From NCBI GenBank assembly GCA_035501935.1, contig DATJVC010000015.1, positions 62,001 to 126,000 of the forward strand: DNA of 64,000 nt, in the 5' to 3' direction. Origin of the DNA: Gammaproteobacteria bacterium. Its GTDB lineage: Bacteria; Pseudomonadota; Gammaproteobacteria; JAJPIJ01. Positions 19,564 through 29,310 of this stretch are shown here, one piece after another (the first letter of the stretch is position 1; each line of letters opens with the position of its first letter). A program made the translations under genes and the position numbers. The notes under the pieces were generated by a model, which made no database searches, had not been told where the DNA came from, and saw only the letters and a program-made list of their open reading frames with translations.

Positions 19564-21702
19564 TTAGTTGGCGTGCGTGACCAGGCCGTTCTGCGGCACG
19601 CCGGAACCCGCCTGCTGGGGCGCGGGGACGATTAGATCGCTCAACACATGCGCCGCCTCGTTCAGGACGATATCGAGGGGCTTGGCCGCATCCTTGCGCG
19701 GAGTTTCCGCGGCTTCGTCGTCACTCTTGTCCTCTTCAGGCGGCGGGGGCTGGCCGGTGGCGGCGCGGAAGGCCGCCTCACGTTGTTTCAGTTCCTGCTG
19801 TGTCCGGTCCTGCTCCTGCTTGCGTATGGATTCCACCAGTGACAAGCGCGTCTTGGCGCGCGCCTCGCGCACGGCCTTGTCTTGTTCCAGCAGCAGTTGA
19901 AAGGCGCGATCCTGTTGCAGGCGTTGCTCGTGTCTGGCGCGCTCGGCGGCATAGGCGCTGACCGGCGCCTGCGCGGCGACGAAGTTGGCCGGATCGATGT
20001 GCGCCCACGGCAGCGCATTGGGCAGGGATCGTTCGCCGTCCTCCACCGTTTCCAGCTCGGGCGGGAAGGGCACGTCCGGCAGCACGCCGCGGTGCTGTGT
20101 GCTGTCGCCGTTGATGCGGAAGAACTGCGCGATGGTGGCCTTGAGCTGGCCCAGGTGGCCAGCGTTCTTGTGATCATATTGATCCAGATCCACGAGATTC
20201 TGCACAGTGCCCTTGCCGAACGTCGGTTCGCCGATGATGACGCCGCGCCGGTAGTCCTGGATGGCGGCGGCGAAGATTTCAGAGGCCGAGGCGCTGTTGC
20301 CGTCAACCAGCACCGCCAGCGGCCCGCCATAGGCAATGCCCGGATCGTCGGCGCGTTCGACGTGCAGCGAGCCGTCGGCGCTCTTCACCTGCACCACCGG
20401 GCCGCTGCCGATGAACAGCCCCGTCAGTTCGGTGGCTTCCGACAACGATCCGCCGCCGTTACCGCGCAGGTCAATGAGCAGTCCTTCAATGCCCTCGGCG
20501 GTCAGTTCGGTGATGAGCTTGTGCACGTCGCGCGTGGTGCTGCGGTAATTCCTGTCGCCCCGCGCCCGCGCCTCGAAGTCCTGATAGAAAGTGGGCAGGT
20601 TGATGACGCCAATTTTTATCTTTTTGCCGCCATCCCCCACCTCAATGACGGATTTTTTGGCGGCCTCATCCTCCAGCTCGATTTTATTGCGTATCAGGGT
20701 GATGGTGTGCGTGGGTCCGCCCGGTCCGGCGCCCTTGGGCAGGACCTGCAGACGCACGGTGGATCCCTTTTTGCCGCGAATGAGGTCGACCACGTCGTCC
20801 AGCCGCCAGCCGATGACGTCGATGATCGGTTCCGTGGCGCCCTGCCCCACGCCGGTGATGCGATCGTCTTCACGCAGCAGGCCGCTTTTGTCCGCCGGTC
20901 CGCCCTTCAGAATCTGCCGCACCTGGGTATATTCATTGTCGGATTGCAGCACCGCGCCGATGCCCTCCAGCGACAGGCTCATGCGAATGCGGAAATTCTC
21001 GGACGTGCGCGGCGAAAAGTACGCCGTGTGAGGTTCGATGGCGGTGAGATAGGCGTTGATGAACAACTCATACACGTCCTCGGAATTCAATTGATCCATG
21101 CGCCGTTGCATGTCCTCATACCGGCGCGTCAGGATTTTTTTTATTTCGTCCATCGATTCCTTGCCGGTAAGACGCAGGCTGAGTACATCGTTCTTCACCC
21201 GCTTGCGCCAGTAGTCGTCCAACTCGGCGCGGCCGGCCCACGGCGATTTGCTGCGATCAAAGGCATAATCTTCGTTGACGGTGAAATCCATGGGCCGGTT
21301 CAGCAAATCGAGTTCCCCACGGGTGCGTTCATCCAGGCGTTCACGGAACCGCACGAATATGGCGAAGGCGGTATCCAGCTTGGCCTGGCGCAGTTGATCG
21401 TCGAGCTGATCCCGGGCGGGGGAAAATTCCTTGATGTCGCCGTCGAGCAGGTAGCTGTGGTTGGGATCGAGGCTGTCCAGGTAACGATCAAATATCTGCT
21501 CCGACAGCGCGTCGTCCAGCGGCACTTTCTTGTAGTGATAGTTGGCGATGAAGTCCGTGATGAGTTCCGTGGCCCGCGTCTGGCTCTCGTTCGGCACCAG
21601 GTCGGCCTTGTTGACCACGGGCACGAGGGCGCATACGCCCGCGGCCGCGATCAGCAGCAGCCCCAGTAACGGCAAACGTAAACGGCGTGTGGACAAGAAC
21701 AT
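19564..21702 (-). CDS. prc: Tail-specific (C-terminal processing) periplasmic protease Prc
   Basis: About 712 aa from ATG 21702 (TTG 21723 also in frame). It begins with a signal anchor (LRLPLLGLLLIAAAGVCALV), followed by the helical N-terminal domain (SLDPNHSYLLDGDIKEF), a PDZ domain (SLEGIGAVLQ, GLLREDDRITGVG) and an S41 protease core. The Ser-Lys dyad is in NSASASEIFAAAIQDYRRG and PTFGKGTVQ, and a DUF3340-like C-terminus is present. Prc processes or degrades periplasmic proteins with non-polar C-termini. It is divergent from the sorbosone-dehydrogenase-like gene and precedes the DUF484-GGDEF gene. Confidence 0.96.
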   Translation of the reverse strand: MFLSTRRLRLPLLGLLLIAAAGVCALVPVVNKADLVPNESQTRATELITDFIANYHYKKVPLDDALSEQIFDRYLDSLDPNHSYLLDGDIKEFSPARDQLDDQLRQAKLDTAFAIFVRFRERLDERTRGELDLLNRPMDFTVNEDYAFDRSKSPWAGRAELDDYWRKRVKNDVLSLRLTGKESMDEIKKILTRRYEDMQRRMDQLNSEDVYELFINAYLTAIEPHTAYFSPRTSENFRIRMSLSLEGIGAVLQSDNEYTQVRQILKGGPADKSGLLREDDRITGVGQGATEPIIDVIGWRLDDVVDLIRGKKGSTVRLQVLPKGAGPGGPTHTITLIRNKIELEDEAAKKSVIEVGDGGKKIKIGVINLPTFYQDFEARARGDRNYRSTTRDVHKLITELTAEGIEGLLIDLRGNGGGSLSEATELTGLFIGSGPVVQVKSADGSLHVERADDPGIAYGGPLAVLVDGNSASASEIFAAAIQDYRRGVIIGEPTFGKGTVQNLVDLDQYDHKNAGHLGQLKATIAQFFRINGDSTQHRGVLPDVPFPPELETVEDGERSLPNALPWAHIDPANFVAAQAPVSAYAAERARHEQRLQQDRAFQLLLEQDKAVREARAKTRLSLVESIRKQEQDRTQQELKQREAAFRAATGQPPPPEEDKSDDEAAETPRKDAAKPLDIVLNEAAHVLSDLIVPAPQQAGSGVPQNGLVTHAN

Positions 21703-21804
21703 GGCGTCTAGAGAATATTTCAAGAAACGATTTTAACCGAAAATATCAGCGGCTGCCTCCGATGGTCTGGGTGTCCGCCACCGGTGAGTGATACACTCCT
21801 GCGC

Positions 21805-23190
21805 ATGTCCCGCCCAAGGTCTCCCAGTCTTGACCGGCGCGCCCGCCACAGGTTCCTGGCGCTTGCGGTTGTCGCGGCGGTATTGTTGTCGACGGGTTGT
21901 GGCCGCAAGCATGCCCCGACAGCGGTGACTCCTGCGCCCCCCCCCGTTCCGGCCTGCGATCCGGACAACGGTGGGTTAAAGCTCCCTCCAGGTTTCTGCG
22001 CCCTGATAGTCGCCGATCATTTCGCCAATTTGCACGATATCGTGGTGACGGCGCGGGGAAATATTTATGGTTCCCTGCTCAACCGCCGGCTGGGCTTCGG
22101 CCGGCTGGTGGGATTGCGGGACAGCGACGGCGACGGCCGCGCCGATCAAATTCAGGAATTCGGCGATCGCGGCGGCGTGGGACTGGCGCTGTGGAACAAT
22201 TATCTGTATCTGGGCGCGGATGACGCCGTGTGGCGTTATCCGCTGCAGGAATGGATACCGTCGGCCCCGGCGGAACTCATGGTGAGCGATCTGCCCACCA
22301 GCGAAGTGCTGGCCTCGAAGACACTGGCCTTTGACGACAGAGGCGATCTGTATGTCAGTGTCGGCGCGCCCTCGAACGCCTGCCAGCGGGTCGATCGCGG
22401 CCCCGGTTCGCCGGGATTGGATCCCTGCCCGCAACTTGAGCAGCGCGCGGGCATCTGGCGTTTTGCCGCCGATCGGCCCGGCCAGAAGTTTGGAGCGGAT
22501 GGACAGAAATACGCCGGCGGCATACGCCACGCGCTGGCCCTGGCCTGGCACCGTCAGACGCAGGCGCTGTACGCGGTCCAGCACGGACGCGATGAGCTGA
22601 ATGAGCTCTGGCCTGAACGCTTCACTGCGGAACAGGGCGAACTGCTGCCGGCCGAGGAAATGTTGAAGATCACGCCTGGCGCTCAATTCAGCTGGCCCTA
22701 TTGTTACTATGACGGCTTCCAGCGGCGCCGCGTGCTGGCGCCGGAATACGGCGGCGACGGTCTGCGCACTGATCGCTGCACGGACTATCCAGCGCCAGTG
22801 GAGGCCTTCCCGGCGCACTATGGCCCCAATGACATGGTGTTTTATCAGGGCGGCCAGTTCCCGGCCCGCTACCGCGGCGGCGCCTTCATCGCCTTTCACG
22901 GCGCCTACAAGCAAATCAGCTCCGGGGCGGCGGGTTATCAGGTGGTTTTCGTCCCCTTCGAGCAGGGTTCGTTCTCGGAACGGTGGGAGGTGTTTGCCGA
23001 CGGCTTCGCCGGTCAGCCAGCGGTGGATCAGGGGACGGGAAATTTTACCCCGGAACACCGACCGACGAGCGTGGCGGAGGGGCCGGATGGCTCGCTCTAT
23101 ATCGCCGACTCGGAGACAGGAAGGATCTGGCGCGTGCTGTACCGCTCCCAATCACCCGCGCCGGCGAAGACGGTGCCCAACAAAAATTAG
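21805..23190 (+). CDS. PQQ-type sorbosone/glucose dehydrogenase-like lipoprotein
   Basis: About 461 aa. A hydrophobic N-terminus ends in the lipobox LLSTGC, so a lipid-anchored periplasmic location is likely. The rest is a six-bladed beta-propeller of the GSDH/sorbosone dehydrogenase type (LPPGFCALIVADHFANLHDI; GGIRHALALAWH; RDELNELWPERF; DGSLYIADSETGRIWRV). Relatives use PQQ to oxidise aldose sugars, but no pqq genes are in view, so cofactor and substrate are uncertain. GTG 21784 is an alternative start. It is convergent with the FKBP gene. Confidence 0.85.
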   Translation: MSRPRSPSLDRRARHRFLALAVVAAVLLSTGCGRKHAPTAVTPAPPPVPACDPDNGGLKLPPGFCALIVADHFANLHDIVVTARGNIYGSLLNRRLGFGRLVGLRDSDGDGRADQIQEFGDRGGVGLALWNNYLYLGADDAVWRYPLQEWIPSAPAELMVSDLPTSEVLASKTLAFDDRGDLYVSVGAPSNACQRVDRGPGSPGLDPCPQLEQRAGIWRFAADRPGQKFGADGQKYAGGIRHALALAWHRQTQALYAVQHGRDELNELWPERFTAEQGELLPAEEMLKITPGAQFSWPYCYYDGFQRRRVLAPEYGGDGLRTDRCTDYPAPVEAFPAHYGPNDMVFYQGGQFPARYRGGAFIAFHGAYKQISSGAAGYQVVFVPFEQGSFSERWEVFADGFAGQPAVDQGTGNFTPEHRPTSVAEGPDGSLYIADSETGRIWRVLYRSQSPAPAKTVPNKN

Positions 23191-23255
23191 GCACGGAATT
23201 TCATTTCGGATCGCAGGAAAGGGCCGCCCGGGATTTTTCGCTTTTACGACGCGGC

Positions 23256-23981
23256 TTATTTCCCCGAAGAGTTCGATTTTGGCGCCGCCGGCGATTGGGC
23301 GGGCTCGACGGTCAAAAGTTCGATCTCGAACACCAATGTTTCGTTGGGGCCGATGCCCCCCTGTGGCGCGCCTTGCGCGCCATAAGCGAGTTGCGGCGGC
23401 ACCACCACTTCCCACTTGGCGCCCGGCTTCATGAGTTGCAACGCCTGCTGCCAGCCCTTGACAATGTTGGCCAGCGGAAATTTCACTGCGCCGCCGTGCC
23501 TGTCGGAGGCGTCGAAGACGGTGCCGTCGATGTGCCTGCCGGTGTAATTGACCGTGACCTGATCCTGGAGCGTGGGCGAGGCGCCCGCACCGTCCTTGAT
23601 GGCGCGGTATTGCAGGCCGCTCTCCAGCTCCTTCACACCGGGCTTCTTTTTATTCGCGGCGCGGTAGTCGTCGCCCGCCTTCTGATTCTTTTCCGCCCTC
23701 GCCTTGGCTTCTTCCATCATCTTCTGATCATGCGCGGTGACCACGCGTTTGATCTCCTCCGCCGGCAGGCGCAACGGCTGGCCTTTCATGGCATCGCCGA
23801 CGCCGAGGGCGAAGGCGTCGGGGTCGATAATCACGCCTTGGTGGACCAGGCTCTGTCCAATCTGAACGCCGGCGCCGTAACTGAATTTCTGATCATCGGT
23901 GGAAAGGTCGCTCTTGACGCCTTCGGCATGGGCCGACGCGACAAGCAGGCATAAAATGGAGATGCTTGAGAACGGTTTCAT
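23256..23981 (-). CDS. FKBP-type peptidyl-prolyl isomerase, exported (FkpA/Mip-like)
   Basis: 241 aa. A signal peptide (SISILCLLVASAHA) leads into the helical FKBP_N dimerisation arm (DQKFSYGAGVQIGQSL, then a charged coiled helix), followed by the FKBP domain: VTVNYTGRHIDGTVFDAS, VKGWQQALQLMKPGAKWEVVVPPQLAYG and the closing LVFEIELL. Such proteins catalyse proline isomerisation and act as periplasmic chaperones. The length matches FkpA/Mip. It is divergent from soxC with a 230-bp gap. Confidence 0.95.
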   Translation of the reverse strand: MKPFSSISILCLLVASAHAEGVKSDLSTDDQKFSYGAGVQIGQSLVHQGVIIDPDAFALGVGDAMKGQPLRLPAEEIKRVVTAHDQKMMEEAKARAEKNQKAGDDYRAANKKKPGVKELESGLQYRAIKDGAGASPTLQDQVTVNYTGRHIDGTVFDASDRHGGAVKFPLANIVKGWQQALQLMKPGAKWEVVVPPQLAYGAQGAPQGGIGPNETLVFEIELLTVEPAQSPAAPKSNSSGK

Positions 23982-24211
23982 GTATTTTCCTTGGTGTCTC
24001 GGGAGCGGGCGGTTAAGCGTCAGCCCAGGAATGGTTTGGGGATGAAAATTCGGCGGTTGAATGCGCCATCGGCTCGACTATGGGCGCGCATCATCCCATA
24101 TTTGAAACATATCTCAAAATTACACGGATTTCTCCCCGCGGATCGTCAAGTGCATTTTGAGAAGTGCCCCGCTATGATGCTATCGAGGTTCACTGCGCGG
24201 GCCGGGTGCAC

Positions 24212-25486
24212 ATGAATGCTGATCGCTCCAAGTTTTCCACCCCTGCCGATCTGGAGGTTGTGGCCGGCAACGGCCTTCTGCACCGCCGCGTGTTTCTGAA
24301 AAATAGCGCATGGCTTGCCGCTGGATTGACGACTGCGGCAACGGCGGAAACCCTGACCACGCCGCCGTGGATGCGTGTGCCCGGCAAACCGTTCTCCAAC
24401 TACGGCAAACCCTCCCCGCATGAGCAGGTGATACGCTGGATCTCGGCCAACGCGGCGGTGCCCGGCAACGGCGTGTCGTGGACGCCGTTGCAGGATCTGG
24501 AGGGCATGCTTACGCCGAGCGGCCTGCACTTCGAGCGCCATCACAACGGCGTGCCGCAGATCGATCCCGTCCTGCATCGCTTGTTGATTCACGGCATGGT
24601 TCAACGGCCGCTGATCTTCACGATGGACGATTTGGCGCGGTATCCCCTGCGCTCTCACATGATTTTTCTCGAGTGTGGCGGCAACAGCAACGCCGGCTGG
24701 CGGGAGGAGCCGGTGCAGAACACTGTCGGTGGTTTCAACGGCCTGGTGTCTTGCAACGAATGGACGGGCGTGCCGCTCTCGATCCTGCTCGATGAGGCCG
24801 GCATCGATCCCAAGGCCGTCTGGCTGGTGGCCGAGGGCGCCGATGCCATCGCCATGAATGTCAGTCTGCCGGTGAAGAAGGCCATGGACGATTGCATCCT
24901 CGCCATTTACCAGAACGGCGAGAGGGTCCGCCCGGAAAACGGTTACCCGTTGCGTTTGATTGTGCCCGGCTGGGAGGGGGTTTTGAACGTGAAATGGCTG
25001 CGGCGCCTGGAAGCGACGACGCGACCGGTGATGTCGCGCAATGAAACGGCCAAATACACCGAACTCACGCCTTCCGGCAAGGCGCGGCAGTTCACATTCT
25101 TCATGGACGCAAAATCGGTCATCACCGCGCCTTCGCCGGGGCGAAATCTGAATGGTCCGGGATTTTATGAGATCAGCGGGCTCTCGTGGTCGGGGCGCGG
25201 ACGGATTCGAAAGATCGAAGTGTCCGCCGATGGCGGCAAGACTTGGGGAGAAGCGGCATTGCAGGAACCCGTGCTGTCGCGCTGCTTCACCCGCTTTCGC
25301 ATGGCCTGGCGGTGGAATGGCGGGCCGGCGATTTTAAAAAGCCGCGCCACCGATGAAACCGGCTACGTGCAGCCGGAGCGCGCGGCGCTGGTCGCCGAGC
25401 GTGGTCGCAACGGCTACTTTCACTACAACGCCATCATTGCCTGGGAAGTCGGCGAGGATGGCAAACTTCATCACGTATATGCGTAA
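24212..25486 (+). CDS. soxC: SoxC: molybdopterin subunit of sulfane dehydrogenase SoxCD
   Basis: 424 aa. A twin-arginine-like leader is visible (HRRVFLKNSAWLAAGL), fitting Tat export with bound molybdenum cofactor. The Mo-ligand cysteine is Cys155 in FLECGGN. Typical SoxC stretches include PGWEGVLNVKWLRRLEA and KYTELTPSGKARQFTFFMDAKSVIT, with the C-terminal Ig-like dimerisation domain after them. SoxCD oxidises the protein-bound sulfane sulfur carried by SoxYZ. Start ATG 24212 is preferred over 24164. It overlaps soxD by 8 bp. No other sox gene is in the window. Confidence 0.92.
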   Translation: MNADRSKFSTPADLEVVAGNGLLHRRVFLKNSAWLAAGLTTAATAETLTTPPWMRVPGKPFSNYGKPSPHEQVIRWISANAAVPGNGVSWTPLQDLEGMLTPSGLHFERHHNGVPQIDPVLHRLLIHGMVQRPLIFTMDDLARYPLRSHMIFLECGGNSNAGWREEPVQNTVGGFNGLVSCNEWTGVPLSILLDEAGIDPKAVWLVAEGADAIAMNVSLPVKKAMDDCILAIYQNGERVRPENGYPLRLIVPGWEGVLNVKWLRRLEATTRPVMSRNETAKYTELTPSGKARQFTFFMDAKSVITAPSPGRNLNGPGFYEISGLSWSGRGRIRKIEVSADGGKTWGEAALQEPVLSRCFTRFRMAWRWNGGPAILKSRATDETGYVQPERAALVAERGRNGYFHYNAIIAWEVGEDGKLHHVYA

Positions 25487-26051
25487 TCTCGCGCACGTGT
25501 TGAAACGATGGGCGGGTCTCTGGGCAGGCGTGGCACTGGCGGCGTTCAACATGCCGGCATTGGGGGGGGATGTGGACGGCCCGCATCTGGGCAGGCCGGC
25601 CAGCGCGGCTGACATCGCCGCCTGGCAGTTGAACGTTTTTCCCGATGGCACCGGACTGCCGGCGGGCCGCGGCACTGCGAAACAGGGCGCACCACTTTTC
25701 GCACAAAAGTGCGCCAGTTGCCATGGTGAGGAGGGTATCGGCGGCACGGCGGAGGAACTGGCCGGCGGGCGTGAACCGCTTACCAGCCCGGTGCCCGACA
25801 AGAACATCGGCACCTACTGGCCCTATGCCACGACGATTTTCGATTTTACCCGCCGCAGCATGCCCATGGACGCGCCAGGCTCGCTCAGCGCCGATGAGAT
25901 TTACGCCATTACCGCGTATTTGTTGTTCCGCAACGGCATCATCAAGGCGGATGAGGAAATGAACGCGCGTACCCTGCCGAAGGTGAAGATGCCGAACCGC
26001 AACGGCTTCATATGGATCGACGCCAAGGATCAGCCTGCGCCGTCACCATGA
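25479..26051 (+). CDS. soxD: SoxD: monohaem c-type cytochrome partner of SoxC
   Basis: About 190 aa with a signal peptide (LKRWAGLWAGVALAAFN). One haem site, CASCH, at residues 78-82, and a plausible distal Met in RRSMPMDAPG. The family region YWPYATTIFDFTRR is typical of SoxD. It has a single cytochrome domain, whereas some SoxD proteins are dihaem and about 380 aa; short versions are known. It accepts electrons from SoxC. Start is unclear (ATG 25458 or 25479); both lie within the end of soxC, indicating coupling. Confidence 0.9.
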   Translation: MRNLAHVLKRWAGLWAGVALAAFNMPALGGDVDGPHLGRPASAADIAAWQLNVFPDGTGLPAGRGTAKQGAPLFAQKCASCHGEEGIGGTAEELAGGREPLTSPVPDKNIGTYWPYATTIFDFTRRSMPMDAPGSLSADEIYAITAYLLFRNGIIKADEEMNARTLPKVKMPNRNGFIWIDAKDQPAPSP

Positions 26052-26073
26052 CGCGGCGCTGCGCTTGCCGGGC

Positions 26074-29000
26074 TTAAATACCCGCCACCTGCGCCGTGTT
26101 ATTGCTCCAATAGCCGCGCGCCTGCATCCAGTCCAGCAGTTTTTGCGGTGGCAACGGCGGGGCGATGAAATAACCCTGGGCTTGGGCACACCCGACATTC
26201 AGCAGAAATTCCTGTTGCGGCGCAGTCTCCACGCCTTCCGCCACGGTGGACAGCCCCAGATTGTTACCCAGATGGACGATGGCGTTGACAATGCCCCGGT
26301 CGTTGGAATCGGTGGTCAGGTCCTTGATGAAGGAACGATCGATTTTGAGTTTGTTCAACGGGAACAGCTTCAGGTAACTCAAGCTGGAGTAGCCGGTGCC
26401 GAAGTCGTCAACCGAGATGTTGATACCCAGTTCCGCCAGCTCGCGGAGGGTGCGGATGGAGGCGTCGACGTCGGCCATCAACACGGTCTCGGTGATCTCC
26501 AGCTCGAGGCAGCCGGCGGACGACAGCCGGGTTCCTTCGAGTATGCCGACGATGAACGACAGCAGGTTCTTGCGACGGAAGTCATGGGCAGAAAGATTCA
26601 CCGACACGGCCGGAATGGGCACATTGGCCTCGCGCCAATATTTGATCTGTTCGCATGCGTGCAACAGCACCCACTCGCTGATGCCCTGGATGAGCATTCG
26701 ATCCTCGGCCACCGGAATGAATGAGGATGGCGAGACATCGCTGAAGTCGGGGTTGTCCCAGCGCAACAGCGCCTCCGCGCTCATCAGCTTTCCGCTCCGC
26801 AATTCAATGATGGGTTGATAATGCAGTGTAAATTCATTGCATTGCAGGGCGCGGCGCATTTGATTTTCCAGGCGCATTTTCCGCGTGGCGACCACATTCA
26901 TGGACTCGGTGAAAAAGTGATAGGTATTGCGTCCATTGTTCTTTGCATAGTACATGGCCGTGTCGGCGTTCTTGAGCAGGGTGATGTAATCCCGGCCGTC
27001 ATCGGGATACAGGCTGATGCCGATGCTGCACGAGGTGGCCAGGTGATGCCCTTCGATTTCGTACGATTGGCACAGCCCCTCCTGCAGTTTGCTGGCCACA
27101 TGCACCGTGATGTCGCTGTCGGTAACATCCGGTAGCAGGATCAGAAATTCATCGCCGCCCAGCCGGCAGACGGTGTCGCTCTGACGCAGGCAGGACTTGA
27201 GCGTGTCGGCGACTTTTTGCAGCAATTTGTCGCCCACGGTATGGCCGAGGGAATCGTTGATGTTTTTGAAGTAGTCGAGGTCCAGAAACATGAGCGCCAC
27301 ATGGCTGCGATCACGATCCGCCTGGGCCTGGGCCTGTTCGAAACGGGTTTGCAGCAGGGTGCGGTTGGGCAGACCGGTCAGGGCGTCGTGGTGGGCCAGG
27401 AATTCGATCCGGGATTCGCTGGCCTTGAGCGTGCTGATGTCGGCCAGCACCGCGATGTAGTGCGAGACACTGCTGGCCTCATCGCCCGCGGCGCTGATGT
27501 TGAGCCAGGTCGGGAACACGCCGCCCGCTTTGCGTTTGCACCATAATTCGCCATACCACCGTCCGTTTTCCGACAGCGCGGTTTGCAGCGTCTTCAGAAT
27601 GCCAGGCTCCCGCCGCTCCGAAACGATGATGTTCAAAGGTTGCCCCAGGACGTCATCGTCTGAAAATCCCGTGACCTCGCTAAACGTGCGGTTCACACGC
27701 AGGATCCGTTGCTGCATGTCCATGATCAGGATCATCTCGCCGCTCTCGGCGAAGACATCGGCGGCCAAACGGACATCGGCCTCCTTGGCCACGCGCTCAA
27801 TGGCAAGACTGGCCATGTGGGCATAAGACTTCACCTGCTCAATCTCGGCGGCAGTCGGCGCGCCGGGGGTGCGGCGGTAAACGGCGAAGGTGCCGATGAT
27901 CTCGTTCGTGGAGGAGCGGATCGGCAGCGACCAGCAGGATCGCAGTCCGGTCGGGCGGTAAAGTTCGCGGTAGGCTCCCCAGTTGGGGTGGGTATAGATG
28001 TCCTCCGCGATCACACATTCGCCACTATGGGCGGCGGCCCCGCAGCTGCCGGCTTGCGGGCCGATGGCCAGGCCATCGATTGCGCGGATGACGAAGTCCG
28101 GCAGGCCGGGGGCAGCGCCGTGCTTGAGCACTGCTCCCCGCACCAGCAGGATGGAACAAATGGTGCCGGCCACCTCCTGCTCGATGGCCAGCACGATGCG
28201 GGTGAGCGCCGCCTGCAGCGGCGGGGCGCCCGCCAGGTATTCCAGCAGGGCGCGGTGACGTTGTTGCCAGGCCTCCACCTGTTTGCGCTCGCGGAGCGCC
28301 GAGGCCAGATGGGACGTGAGTTGCCTGTTCTCGTACAGGCTGTATGACTGTCGCACGACGACCAGCAATACGATTAAACCCGCGGATAGCAGCAACGGTA
28401 TGCCAAGGAAGGTGTCGCCTGTTTGATAGTGAAGGGCGGCGACGATGGCGCCGAGGATCAACAGCAGATAGGGGGCATTATCCGCCCAGCGTGGCAGCAA
28501 CACCGACGGACGCTGCTTCAGCAGACGGATGGCTTCCTGATCGGATAGCTTGCCCAGCGCCTCCAATTGCGCACAACCCGCCAGCATGATTGACAAGAGA
28601 GAAGCGCTCCAACCAAGGTCGATGAGCGTGCCGGCGCGGTAAGTACCCGCGGCGTTTTGGATTCCATAGACGATGTCCGCCGAGACCATCATGGCCATGC
28701 TGAACATCAGGAGAGACATGGGCTGGCGGATGAAGTAGGGATTGCGGCGCATCAGCAGCAGAAACAGGGCGCTTGCAAGCAACACATCGAAAATTACATA
28801 ACTGACGGCCACCACCTTGCCGATGGACGTGAAGGTATTGCTTTGCAGCGCCGGCTGAAACAGGAGTTCCCACCACACCAGGCAGAAGGCCAGCGTCATG
28901 CCGAGCAGGTCAAGCGCGTAGGTGAGCAACTCCCCTCGATTGAAGCGCGGCTTGGGCAGCAGCAATACGCCCGCCGAGTAAAAGAAATACATGCCCAGAT

Positions 29001-29310
29001 AAAAATAATCGTTAATGGAAGGGAACGGCACCTCCAGCGACTGCAACTGCTGGCTGGTCCAGAGCATGTCGGCCGTGGCATAGCTTACAGCGGACAGGCC
29101 GAAGCACATCCACGCCGGTACGAAGTGGGGATGCGTTTTGCGCAGGCGGACGACGACCCACAACAGCACGCAACTCGCCGCCAAGCTGCACACGGCCCAG
29201 GAAAAACTTGAGTAAAGACCGCGAAAACGGTCGTCGACGCCAAACAAAATGCCCGCGCCATGCGCCAGCCAGAGAATCATGGCGATGAGAATGGCAGTGC
29301 GAAAATTCAT
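26074..29310 (-). CDS. Membrane GAF-PAS-GGDEF-EAL protein (c-di-GMP turnover)
   Basis: About 1078 aa. The N-terminal ~330 residues hold around nine hydrophobic segments (a MASE-like sensor). They are followed by a GAF domain (GTICSILLVRGAV, SCWSLPIRSS), a PAS domain (ILRVNRTFSEVTGF), GGDEF with intact RLGGDEF, and EAL. EAL catalytic positions are all present: AEALLRW, VNLSAHDF, ELEITETVL, DDFGTGYSSL, KIDRSFI, AEGVET. It could therefore make and/or degrade c-di-GMP. It is convergent with soxD by 22 bp. A palindrome at 29367-29386 lies upstream. Confidence 0.95.
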   Translation of the reverse strand: MNFRTAILIAMILWLAHGAGILFGVDDRFRGLYSSFSWAVCSLAASCVLLWVVVRLRKTHPHFVPAWMCFGLSAVSYATADMLWTSQQLQSLEVPFPSINDYFYLGMYFFYSAGVLLLPKPRFNRGELLTYALDLLGMTLAFCLVWWELLFQPALQSNTFTSIGKVVAVSYVIFDVLLASALFLLLMRRNPYFIRQPMSLLMFSMAMMVSADIVYGIQNAAGTYRAGTLIDLGWSASLLSIMLAGCAQLEALGKLSDQEAIRLLKQRPSVLLPRWADNAPYLLLILGAIVAALHYQTGDTFLGIPLLLSAGLIVLLVVVRQSYSLYENRQLTSHLASALRERKQVEAWQQRHRALLEYLAGAPPLQAALTRIVLAIEQEVAGTICSILLVRGAVLKHGAAPGLPDFVIRAIDGLAIGPQAGSCGAAAHSGECVIAEDIYTHPNWGAYRELYRPTGLRSCWSLPIRSSTNEIIGTFAVYRRTPGAPTAAEIEQVKSYAHMASLAIERVAKEADVRLAADVFAESGEMILIMDMQQRILRVNRTFSEVTGFSDDDVLGQPLNIIVSERREPGILKTLQTALSENGRWYGELWCKRKAGGVFPTWLNISAAGDEASSVSHYIAVLADISTLKASESRIEFLAHHDALTGLPNRTLLQTRFEQAQAQADRDRSHVALMFLDLDYFKNINDSLGHTVGDKLLQKVADTLKSCLRQSDTVCRLGGDEFLILLPDVTDSDITVHVASKLQEGLCQSYEIEGHHLATSCSIGISLYPDDGRDYITLLKNADTAMYYAKNNGRNTYHFFTESMNVVATRKMRLENQMRRALQCNEFTLHYQPIIELRSGKLMSAEALLRWDNPDFSDVSPSSFIPVAEDRMLIQGISEWVLLHACEQIKYWREANVPIPAVSVNLSAHDFRRKNLLSFIVGILEGTRLSSAGCLELEITETVLMADVDASIRTLRELAELGINISVDDFGTGYSSLSYLKLFPLNKLKIDRSFIKDLTTDSNDRGIVNAIVHLGNNLGLSTVAEGVETAPQQEFLLNVGCAQAQGYFIAPPLPPQKLLDWMQARGYWSNNTAQVAGI

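Noticed and set aside
19882-21669. Open frame of about 595 codons opposite prc
   Set aside because: Antisense shadow of the well-supported Prc protease.
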